The position numbers were made by a program, and so were the translations under genes. A stretch of 64,000 nt of DNA from Psococerastis gibbosa (taxonomy: Eukaryota > Arthropoda > Insecta > Psocodea > Psocidae). The stretch is taken from NCBI GenBank assembly GCA_963971405.1, contig OZ020486.1, positions 18,251,419 through 18,315,418 on the forward strand, written 5' to 3'. Below are positions 12,001-24,000 of this stretch, piece after piece; the first letter of the stretch is position 1, and each line of letters starts with the position of its first letter. The notes below the pieces were generated by a model, which searched no databases, was not told the origin of the DNA, and saw only the letters and a program-made list of their open reading frames with translations.

Positions 12001-15000
12001 ATGGCGGACCCTTGAAAGCTGGATTGTTACGTGTGACGTAAGAGCTGAGTAAGTCAAAATTGTAGGAGGTTCAAATACTCTGGGCATACACATAGCGGTC
12101 TAGAGCCGACACATAATTCTTCCACTTTGAATTTGATCGTGAATAAATTGCTTTTGTTATTATAACTAAACAATAAACAACAAAATGACGTAGCATTTCC
12201 GGTAGCGAAGTAATTTAGCCTCTCGTAATTACATGGTGACTTTGCAAAAGAATAACCGAAATTAGAGGATATAGAAAAACAGGGCTTCGTGGGTTCGAAT
12301 CCCGCCTATCCCAGTTTTTCCATATCCTCTAATTTCGGTTAATAAACGTGGAGGTTACCTCTTCAACCAAAGTTAATTAAATGCCAGTGTTATTTACACC
12401 ATATAATACTGCAATATAATGTGTATTGCAAAAGAATAACTAAAAATAATTATAATTAGTTAATTAGCAAGATTAAATGACTTTTTTGACGTGAAAGTAG
12501 GTACACTTCTATCGTGTGGTCACAAGCATATACCAATTTTTTTTCTTGGCGTGTCAGCTAATTACAAGGCCTTTAAGTCTTAAGGTTGACTAATATAATT
12601 ACAAATACTTTTAGTTAGGTGATGAAGCAGTACAATCCGGGATGGTAGGCTGTGGTCGATCTGAAAGAGTACTTCCAAACGTTTTCAGATTGACCAAGGA
12701 TCCTGGATTCTACTGCTTCATCACTTGAGTTGACTGCATCAGCTCAAAAGCCCTGCCTTCATCTTAAACCTTGAGCCCCCAAGATACTGATACACCGGCG
12801 GAGACACCATCCATATGCACTCTGCTCATTGGCCATAGGTTCAATGAAACTAGCAAAAGCAGGGAAATTGCAGCAATACGGCTTTCCCTTTTAGTATTAT
12901 GCCGTCGCCACTATCAAATTTGTCTATGTGAATTAAAGCATTGGGTGTTTTAGTTTGCAGAAATGCAGCTTAGATTGCCGGGTCTTCTGATCATTGACAC
13001 GCCTGGCCACGAGTCATTCAGCAACTTACGGAATCGGGGCTCCTCTCTCTGCGATATTGCTATCCTAGTGGTCGATATTATGCATGGTCTTGAGCCGCAA
13101 ACCCTTGAGTCTATCAACTTACTCAAGGCTAAGAAAACACCATTTGTTGTTGCCCTCAACAAAATCGATCGGTATGTATCGTAACGAAATTTGAAGAGAA
13201 ATTGCCATAAAAATATATCTTAGATAAGTGGAAGCGGGAAAGTGAAGTGAGCTCGGCCACTTCGTGTTTGTGAAGATAATAAATGTATTGCGATAAAGAA
13301 TTCTTATTACCCTACCCGTCCGTAAAAGACAAAAGCAACGTCAAAATGTGAAAGCCCCCACTATTTCGGCTCTATTTCTTCAAACCTTTCCCCCCTGTTT
13401 GCAGATATATATAATCTTTATCTGTAAAAAAATAAAAATGTGGCGACCCCCTTAAAGAAAATATTGCTGCGGTATGACCGTAACGTACCTAGTCTTGTAA
13501 TATCTTCGATGTAATCGAATTATGTAGAGCATATATTATACAGGTATATTCGTTACAGTCATGTCTGGAATAAAAATGTCATGCTAATTAATTTTTCCAG
13601 GTTGTATTCTTGGCAAACAGGAGGCAGAAAAGACGTCCGGGATATTTTAAAATCACAAGAAGAGAACACTCAACTTGAATTTCAGCAACGTACTAAGGAA
13701 GTGATAGTGCAATTTGCGGAACAAGGTCTTAATGCAGCTCTCTTTTACGAAAACCCTGACATTCGGACTTACGTGTCTTTGGTGCCAACTAGTGCTATTA
13801 CTGGCGAGGGCATGGGCAATCTTTTAGCTCTTATTGTTGAGTCCTGTCAAACAATGCTTGCCAAGCGGCTTATGTACTCTGAACTACTTCAGGTTAGTAA
13901 CTTGACTTGATATTGCACGAACAACTGTGCACTTTATATTGTTATGCGCATTTTGCATTATTAGTTCATTTTTAAACTATGAAAACTGTTTTCCATCGAT
14001 AGCGATACTATTGTCATTCACTCGATGAGGGCAATCTACTCGTATCATAGTGCAAGCTAATTAGCAGAATAGGCCGACACTACGACTACAAACATTTTCA
14101 GGCAATAGGAATACATTTTAATCTAAAAGGTAGATAAGGGTAGTATAGTAGTATTATAATTAAATTTCAAGGGCTTTTATGAACCCATTCAACCTTGCCC
14201 TGCCGACGACCCATATATTTTCGGTCATTATTGGTAGTGTTTCCGCAAGAACTGACACACTTCCTCGGTGTTAACCTTTACCGGCTACAAGCGATAATGG
14301 ACAAGTTAAGGCAAGCTCACCATTGACACAATGTAACTGCGTGACTTAGCGTGCAAAAATAACGGCCATTAGAAGGGGCTTACTGCTGGATGGACAGGAC
14401 TTGTGTGCCTGCAGCGCTACAAACGACGCGCAGTGCATATTAGAACGCCCCATGACGACTACTGCTGACCTATTGGAAGCCGTCCAGGTAGCTACCTTTT
14501 GGACCACAAATTAGCGTGATGTGGACGCGCTAAGTAAAGAACCGGTCCGAGTTTACTCGAACATGCTTTCCAATTTATAAATTAGCAGATATAGACATGT
14601 GTAATTTCATAAGAAATAATTTCCCTATGGTTAAATTTCAGATCCCTCGAGGGGGGGGGGGGGGGGGTCCACCTCAATATATTAAAAACCCCTTAAAACT
14701 TAATGGCATATTCTGGAACGAACAGACCAATACATTGTAACAATGACACATGGCACGTAATGTATTGGAGGGTGAATTTTCCATAATTTCACAAAAAATA
14801 ATTTTTTGCACAGAAGCAAATATTTTTTGGGAATGCAACCTGTCCGTTTTTGTTACCCTATTGAACACCTAAACATACCTGAAGGTAGAAATCATCGATA
14901 GAAAGGTTCCGCAGAAAAATTATTTTTAGTCATATTTCATGAAAATTGAGTTATTTTTATTTTTTTTACCCCCAGAAGCAGGAAGCAGGAGCCGTTTTTG

Positions 15001-18000
15001 AGAAATAATTTTTTTAGGCGTTTTTTGGAGTTTTTTGAGAATAAAACCCCCCAAATTGAGTTAGCCCAAAATAAAAAAAAATGGTCTCGAGGTATGATTT
15101 TTGTGAACCTACATGCAAAATTTCATCAAAATCGGCGGGGTAGTTTGCCCGGAAATCGATGAACAGACAGACCGACATACAGACAGACATTTCGTAAAAA
15201 ACACTTTTTTGGGTACGGAGTCAAGTACGGATACGAGTCTATAATTATAAATGCAGTGATTTATAGTATCTTATCTTTAAAGTAGCTAAGCTGTAAATCA
15301 GATACTACTACAATATTTCTGCATGGTATTAGTGAAGCCATCCGCAATTAATAATTATAAAGTAGATTAAGTTTCTAGTAATTTTGTTGCTTGTTCGCAG
15401 GCGACGGTTTTGGAGGTGAAAGCTATTCCAGGACTTGGTACAACAATTGACTGTATTTTGATAAACGGTAGATTAGCTGAAGGGCAGACCATTATTTTGG
15501 CGGGTACAGAAGGTCCTCTAGTGACACAAATTCGGTCTCTTCTTATGCCGCAGCCAATGAAGGAACTCCGAGTCAAAGTAAGCTCCTCTACTTTACACGT
15601 TTTATTATTTTATTTTAATTGGATAAGCATGTTATATTGTGTAATTGTGAATAAATCTACTATACATTACTTATTGTTTGTTCCAGAATGCCTACATTGA
15701 ATATAAAGAAATCAAAGCAGCGCAGGGTGTTAAGATTGCAGGAAAAGATCTAGAAAAGGCTATTGCTGGTAAAGAATATTTCAAATTTATTCTCCTGTGT
15801 GCAGCCATGATACTTTGTAATTTATATTACGAATGCATTCTCGAAAAATATCATTCAGAGACAATTGGAGGGGGAAGGCCTTATAAGCTTAAAAATCAAA
15901 TTTATCATGAAATATCAATCGTATGGCTGTCCAAATATCAGGACAAACAGAAGAAATATTTCTGAGCATTTATACGTAAATGATATGAGTGGAATAGATG
16001 CAAACTGGGCAATGTTCAAAAAATGTCTGAAATAGAGGTTTTGGCGCCGATGGATTCGTCCAATTAAAATTTATCCTTACAATTTATTATCCGAATCTAA
16101 TTCTGGTATAGTCCAGCGTAAAACTAGTTCAAAGATTGGGTTTAGAAGCAATCCCAGGCAATCAGTTACAGTTGTTTGACTCTCCCTTAGCCTGATCATG
16201 GCGATTATATATATATATATATAATTAAATAAATACCCTAGGCTTATAACTGTAAACAAACAAATTTTGAATAGCACTTTCCATTACAAAATTATCGTGT
16301 TTACATTTTTACTACCAGGGGATTAAATAAATACCGGTATTATAATCGCTATGATCAGGCTGCAGAAATATTAACTGAAATGGACTTTGCCCAGTTTGCA
16401 CCATACCACTCACTCATGTCCTACCCGATCACGATAAGATCAAGGATTTGGAACACCGTGTTTAATCGTTGTTTATAAGTGATCCAAATGTCATCCTATC
16501 GTGGTCGTAGATACCTAATTTAAACACACATTGGCCAGAATTATTGAATTTGATTTGCGGAGAAAGGAGTTCAAGAACAGCGGCCACCTGTGATGTTTGT
16601 GAAGGCCACATGTACTATATCGAATTGTATATGAGCATTTCTGCTAATTTAACGGATATTTTGACGGCTCTGATATTCTCTGTGAAAACTGATTTTGTAC
16701 AAAAATGCTTAGTGGGGTTACTGCGATTTGCTCTTAAACCACATAAAAAATCCGGAATATTCGAGTTGCAAGAAAGTTTCCGCTGTATCTGGGTAAGTGC
16801 AGGGGGGGGGGAGGATCCTCTTCCGGCCCTCACACTTAGACCATCGATGACTTGTCATTTTTTAATCCAAAATCTTCTAAATTGGCAAGAGTGTGGTGTT
16901 TGATCTCAGTTCTACTTCTCCACATTTGTTCCTCTAGTTCTCTAGTACTACTTCCCGTTAGTTCCACTTTCCTGATTTCGTCAAAATGTGTTCTAATTGT
17001 CATTCTTATTTTTTAGGTCTCAATCTTCAAGTTGCGGAAAAACCGGATGAAGTAGAGATTTACTGCGAGGAAGCAGCTCGTGAACTGAAGAGTGCTCTCA
17101 GTAATATTAAATTAAAAGAAAGAGGCGTGTACGTTCAAGCTTCCACTCTTGGATCGTTGGAGGCTCTCTTAGAATTTTTAAGAACATCTAAAATCCCGGT
17201 GAGTTTCCTGATTTTGTAGTTTTCTGCTATCGCTTATACACTAGTTATCTACATAATTGGGTTACATACCTATGGTCATTTAAAAATTGACTTTAAAATG
17301 GAACATGTAAGCCATAAATCTCATTTATTTTAATTATATTTAGCCTAATTAGAATTTAGTAGTTTCATTAGCTATCCTATTTTCATTTAAACGAAAGCTG
17401 AACGTGGATATTGGCCACCTCCTGGAATCTCCCAAACTAGGTTGGTTTATATTTTTTATTTAAGTGAATACTTAAACTATATAGATTTAGTCCATTCAAT
17501 TAGTATTTCATTATTTCATACACTACATTTAATGCTTTTTTAATTTTTTGGTATAATTTCTCCATGAATTTGACAACTAGGGAAATTTATTTTGCCATCT
17601 GTTTCCCGGAAAAGCCCTTGCACCAAAACTAAGAAAAACCTCGTAGTACTATGTATGATATAGTCCTCTACTACTTGGATACACCAAATCTTTATATTGT
17701 AAGTTAAGTATCAAATTTAAAAAATATATATATAAACCAACCTATTTTGGGGAATCAAGGGGTGGCCCAACTTCCTCGTCAGCTTCCTCTTGTGAAATGT
17801 GAAAAAGATAGTAAAAGTAAAAGCAATATTCTGTTCTGCCTTCAGGTATCAAATATTCGAATAGGACCCGTTGTCAAAAAAGATGTCATGAAAGCCTCCA
17901 TTATGTTGGAACATGAGTCGCAGTGAGTTTAAGAATTTAATTTTCTCCATCCATGTAGGTGTTGTAGGGAATCATTGTAAGTGTAGTTAGTGCAGGTTAC

Positions 18001-21000
18001 CGGAGAAGGAAATAATTTAAGAAAGAAAAATATGTATATTGTATATATATATAAATATATTGCCGCATGACTCTTCCAAAAGGTAGACCGAGGCATTACG
18101 TTAACACACTATAGAGCCTACAACGTGATGACTGGGTCCAACTCCTGGATCAGGCTTTTCAGGACCAACCCCGCCCCCATTACAAGGGTGAGGGAGTTGT
18201 CCAAAGCTTATTATTATTTGATTCGGATTTTTATGGATGTGACCCATTGAACCTTGATAGCGAACCCATCGGTTTTTCGGACATTATTGGTATTTTTTCC
18301 GTATGCATTTTTAGCAGTTGGCAAACTGGTTCACCTCCTCACTATTAACCCGCACCGACTACAAGTGCCAATAGTAAGCTGAGGCATGCTTACCATTGGC
18401 ATTGTAACAGCCATTAGCTTGACTTAACCAAGAACGGGAACGAGTCAGCTAGAGTTCGCTTAGTAGTTTTAATTTTAATGTAAAAAAATTATGAATGAAC
18501 ATACATTAATCTATGCTGTCTTCTTTAGGTATGCTACTATATTAGCCTTTGATGTTAAAATTGAGCGCGATGCTCAAGAACTGGCTGATTCATTGGGGGT
18601 CAAGATCTTCCAGGCTGATATTATATATCATTTATTTGATAAATTCATGGCATACAGGGAAGAACTTAAACAAAAGAAGAGAGAAGAGTTTAAGCATATT
18701 GCAGTATTTCCCTGTCGTCTTAAGGTAATTTGCAGCAGTGCGAAATGAGCTTTGGGGGTAATCAATCGACCCTTGGTAAATAAGTAGCAAATCTATTGGC
18801 AGGCAACTACGAATAATACCACACAATTTGTTTTGGAGTCTTGCATTAGGAAGTGGCATATGTTAAATTCAAATGTTTTTATTTAAGGCCTTCGATGGCA
18901 TAGTGGTAGCGTGATCGTATTTGTACGAGTCTACACACCATGTGATCGGAAACCTGTCGTAAGACAACACAATACCTACAGAGGCGGATACATTCATTCA
19001 ATATTGCTTGCTATTAACGACTGACGACATGAATATTCTCCAGAAAAATAGATTATCTGAAGCACTTTGAGACAAAGAAATGTTAAGCCGGAAATGGGTG
19101 CAGACAGTGAAAGCCGCTTAAATTGACCGAAATGTTCATTAAACCTTTATTTTCTTTTGTGTGCTGTACCCATTTTAATAAATGTAAAAACTGCCGGAAA
19201 TAAGTTATTCTAATGGGATCCATTGGGTTGGGATAATTGGTGTTGTACTCTACTCCTCAATGATCGTGTTGCTTAGCAGCTCTCTGAAAATATTTGACTC
19301 TTTCAGGTATTACCCCAACACATATTCAATTCAAGAGACCCAATCATTGTGGGTGTGATGATTGAAGCAGGGGTATTAAAGGAAGGAACACCAATCTGTG
19401 TACCAGGCAAAGAGGTGCGTACAAGTACAGACAATGCAGTTGTTATTGATGTACAAGGTTTCTACCGGAGTTCTATATAAGAGAGATGGTACATTCGAGC
19501 GCACCAAAAACATTTTTGGAATCCTCGGGCCATCTGCTACGTTTTTTCAATGGCTGGTCATAGGAGACGCGGCATTCAAAAATATATTTTTAACATCTCT
19601 CCTACATAGAATTCTAATTTCTACAAAAAACGTGTCTCATTTGTTAGTTGTGTTGTGTTCATTCCATTTCCAAATTGAAAACCACTTTTTCCATTAATTA
19701 ATTCTATGGAAAAACAAAAAAATGCCTTAATACCAAAAATGTTGCAAACGTCAGGTCGTAAATCCTACCATATGGGAAAAATTAATATTTTGCCTGTGCT
19801 GGTTATGGTTTAGTTTCATCGAATAGTTGAAGTGTATACCTACATAATTTACCTACCACCCTTAGAAATAAGGTTTGGAATACTAGGCTTGCACCGACAT
19901 GCTTTGAACTTGGTGGTGCCGTCCAGCATTCCTTACCTTAATGTGGAAGCTGGGTGTTCCCCTATAAACTCCAAAATTATTACATTATAAAAATGTGATG
20001 AAGACGAAGAAGAAACAAAATTTCCTATTTTCCTAAAAACGGGGTCAATAGGGACATAACGTCGCTGTTAGATTTGAGGCGAATATTTAGATTTTCATTG
20101 GAGCAAAACAATAACAAAAGACTTTCGCTTCTATGAAGAATGTTTTTCCCTCAAATCTAACAGTGAAGTTGTATCCCGATTCACCTGTTTTTACGGCATG
20201 CGATATTCGAACTATACTAAAGCGCTATAAGAGCTAAATAAAATTTTGTGGCAAAAAGGCATCTCGTCTGTTTTTTCTAACTTTTAAAACTTTTGCGCTG
20301 TGTCTACACAGTAATTGTCTTTATTTTTTTAGTTCCTTAATCTTGGTATTGTAACCACAATGGAAGTCAATCATAAAACGGTGGATATTGCCAGGAAAGG
20401 CATGGAAGTTTGCATCAAAATTGAAAACACCCCGGGCGAAACACCAAAATTGTTTGGTCGCCATTTCGACCATACAGACCTCCTCACCAGCAAGGTAAGT
20501 TACGCGATTGGTGATTTTCTTTATTTTGGGGCAAAGTCAAGACTCTGTCGAATTTCCCATTCAACCGATTAAAGGATTCTTCGCGACAAACTTGCGAATT
20601 CACAATTATTGCCAGCACGCATGCTCCCACCTTCCATTTACCTCTCACCATAGTAAAATGTTAGGCCCACTCGGTCTTAGCCTCATTGAATTCAAAATTG
20701 TACATTGTATTCCTTGCTACTTGGAGGCTGGAGCGCCCTTTTAGCCTAAGATGTTTCAGAAGGTGCACTTGATCGATAAGTAGAGGCCGTATACTGTTTG
20801 AAGTATGACGATGACATTATCGATTTATCTTAGAAAAATCATGTGGAGCATTTCATGGCCGTGCCCAGGGGGGTGGTGGTCCATGGAGTCCGGACCCCCC
20901 CCCCCCCCCCCGACATGATTTTTTTTTTTATGTGAACCTAAATGGTTTGAAGGTTTTATTAATTCATTCATTAATAAATTACCCCCGAAATCAAAACCTG

Positions 21001-24000
21001 GGCACGACCTTGGAGCATTTGCCAGTGATCACATTAAGGTGGCGCCCAGAATTCTATATACCTGTAGGAGCGTGCCAAAACTAGTATTATTTGAATCCTG
21101 GGGCCATCTGGTGCATTTCTTCAGTGGTAGATCATAAGAAACATGGCGTCCGCTTGAATGTCTTCCATGTATTCTTTTCGCACCCACTATGGTTAGAGCG
21201 ATAGAAACTGGAATCTGATGGAAACCACCATGCTAGGAATAAGAAAAAACTTAGTGGCTATCTTCGGGTTCCACTTTCCGCAGCTTTACCAACGGTGGTG
21301 GCAGCCGCCCTAAATAATTGACTTTTGACTTTTTCCTTCTTTTGTTTGTTCAATTACTAAGCCAACCTAGCAGAGTTAGGGGTATAAAGCCCGAGACAGC
21401 CTGCTTTACGTGCCCTCCGAACCATGACGTGTGGGACTCGATCCAATAACCTTTCGGGTGAAAGTCGGAGTCTGTGCCACATGTCTAAATTAGGTGCAGC
21501 CATGTCGATTACTTTCCATTCAACCAATAGTTTATATTTTCGACACATTCCCAATGGTAAATACAGTGCTGTCCCACACGGACGATTCGACACGCGTGAG
21601 TTGCATACGTATTTTTTTATTTAGGGAATGGTTGTTGCAAAGTCTACTGAGTCCACTTCGGAAGATTTCTATGAGCTGGAGAAGGAAAAACCGTGAACTT
21701 CCATGCGGTCGGTTTCACGCCATTCTTAGAAATTTTCTGAAGTTGACCCCGTGGTTGACCCCATTGCTACAATGAAAAAAAAAACATTGGCAACTCGCGC
21801 GTGTCGAATCTTCTGTGTGTACACCCAAAAAAACTACCAAAGGTCTTAAAAAATAAAGGGTTTTCAGTTTAATTGACTTTTCCAATTCCACTAAAAAGCC
21901 GCGTCTATGGAAAGCCTTTCATTGTTAAATTTCCTCCTTGCTGAATGAGCTATGGTTCATTGAAGATTTGGCCTGAATCAAACTGGGTCATAAATACTAA
22001 GAAGATAGGCGGTAGGCTTCAACAGGGAAGAGTGGCAGTGCTTCCAAAGCGAAACGTGGGGTGCACGTGCAGGGGGAGGGTGTCTTATGACGTCATTCGG
22101 CCCACGTGGATGACCCAGCTTCAGGATATCGATCTCCATATCCACTCCCAACTCAAATTGCCACGGGAGATTTTCGCAAATTTCATCTTTACCCTTAAGA
22201 AGATATGAAACGTACATAGTCAGGACATGTAGAGTAGTGGTACAGACTCCAACTTTCACCTGAAAGGTTGTTGGTTCGAGTCCTACACTAGCTACATTTT
22301 CTGGCCATGCTTCGGAGGGCATGTAAAGCAGGCGGTCCCGGGCCTTCCTAGTTGGGTGTAAGAGAGGGCTTTATAGCCCTAACTCCGCTAGGTTGGCTTA
22401 GTAATAGAACAACAACAAAAAAGTCAATATTTATTGGTTACTCCTGGATCACGCAAAAATCAGTCAGTTTCAGTTTTATTTAATTTACAACGTAACCTAT
22501 TCGGTCTATGGTAGTTGTAGAGGACTATTTTTTTTTTTTTTTTTTAAGGCGCGGGACTCTTTCGAGTATTTGCGCCCGCCGGTCGGTGTATGTGTGCAGA
22601 AGTCAAGTCATGGGTGGTTTTTAGAAAGGTTTTCCTGTCTACAGGTGGGGCATGACTCCGGTCTTGCTTAGAAAGCTTAACGTTGCCGTGACCGGCCCAT
22701 GCTTGTCCCGTAGAGGACCACTTCATACACATTATCATAGGGTATTTTTACTTTTCGGTGCTGCCATTTCTCCATGAACTTAACAATATTTTAGTCCTCC
22801 GTTAAGTTAATTAAATAATTACAACACTAAAACACTAAATATTGAAAATACTCCATGATATTGTGTATGAATTAGTAGTCTACAACGTCCATAGACCAAA
22901 TCTTTATAACTTACATAGTAAATTAAAAAGCAAATAATCCAGGGGTGACCATTATCTATGTTCTACATCCTTATAAAATCATATTAAGAAGAAATCTCTG
23001 ACCAACAGCCAAACGGTCAGTTTGTTCAAGTCCATAGTTGCTGAATATAATGAGCAGGTAACGCAGACGTTATAAAATTATATATCTCTAGCGTCTAGCC
23101 ACACTGGTGTGGTTGAGTAAATGACAAGCTCTTTTTGTTTTTACCCCTCTAAGCTTATAAAAAAACCTTGTACAAAAAATCATTTTTTGGCCGTTTCTGT
23201 TTATTGTTTCCTCTATGACTGATTAGTTATCACTTCTTGATAAAATAAATAAACTGGAGTGCGTTTTTTTTCTCATGACGATTATGGGCACCTTTAACTT
23301 CGTTTTATGTGTTTTAATATCAGCTTCAAAACACGCAAACTCTTGTGACAGTGGTATTGCGTATTGCATACTCTACTGCAGATTTAATAACCTGATAAAA
23401 TCTTGCGATGGTGAGGAATAGTCCAGTTGTTAGCGAACTTGACTATGAAACGGAAGGATGAGATTCGAGACTCGGCACAACAGAAAAAAAATTCCGCCTG
23501 GCCTGGGTCCCCCTAACCTTAATAGGAGTACCTTACCTTCATTGGTGGGAGAAAAACGCAGCTGCTGTGGTCAAGAGAAAACTCTACCAGTCCTCAGGCC
23601 GAGGCCGAGGTTGTATTGCTACGGTGGCGATAGAGCTTTAACATATTAGGTTGAACATAACCAAAAAAAAATACTGGTGCAAAACACAGAAGCGTCCAAT
23701 ATTAAGTTTTTACTCGTCACAAGTTGATATTGTCTTTTCCAATAGCTTCACCGCTTGAGGTGATAGTTGGCAAATTCGCTGAAATAAACTGACAATTGCT
23801 TTTTACTCTCTGTTCTGCTTGTTTAAATCTGTAAGCAATTTGACTTACGTAATATGGAGGAGTTGCTAAAAAAAATTCTCTTGACGAATATACTAAAATA
23901 TATTGCATCAATTCTCTGTGGGAACGCTCCTACCATCTTTGGTAGTTTCGCCTTAATAGGCGTTGCCCTAAGTTCTGGGGAACGGGGATGGTCCTGAATG

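Larger units (their letters stand above)
11703..13892 (+). other. EIF5B: eIF5B exons 8-10: GTP-binding (G) domain
   Basis: Exons: 11703-11921, 12969-13171 (or 12961-13171 if a microexon precedes it) and 13601-13892. Exon 8 has the P-loop GHVDTGKT and switch 1 ([13 protein letters not shown]). Exon 9 has switch 2 ([15 protein letters not shown]), [10 protein letters not shown] and the guanine-specificity motif NKID. Exon 10 has [14 protein letters not shown] and [12 protein letters not shown]. These residues are nearly invariant in animal eIF5B, and nothing catalytic is missing. Confidence 0.95.

Noticed and set aside
18890-19025. Functional tRNA gene
   Set aside because: Only an A-box-like segment is present; no cloverleaf forms, and the sequence recurs as a SINE at 48.5 and 61.2 kb.
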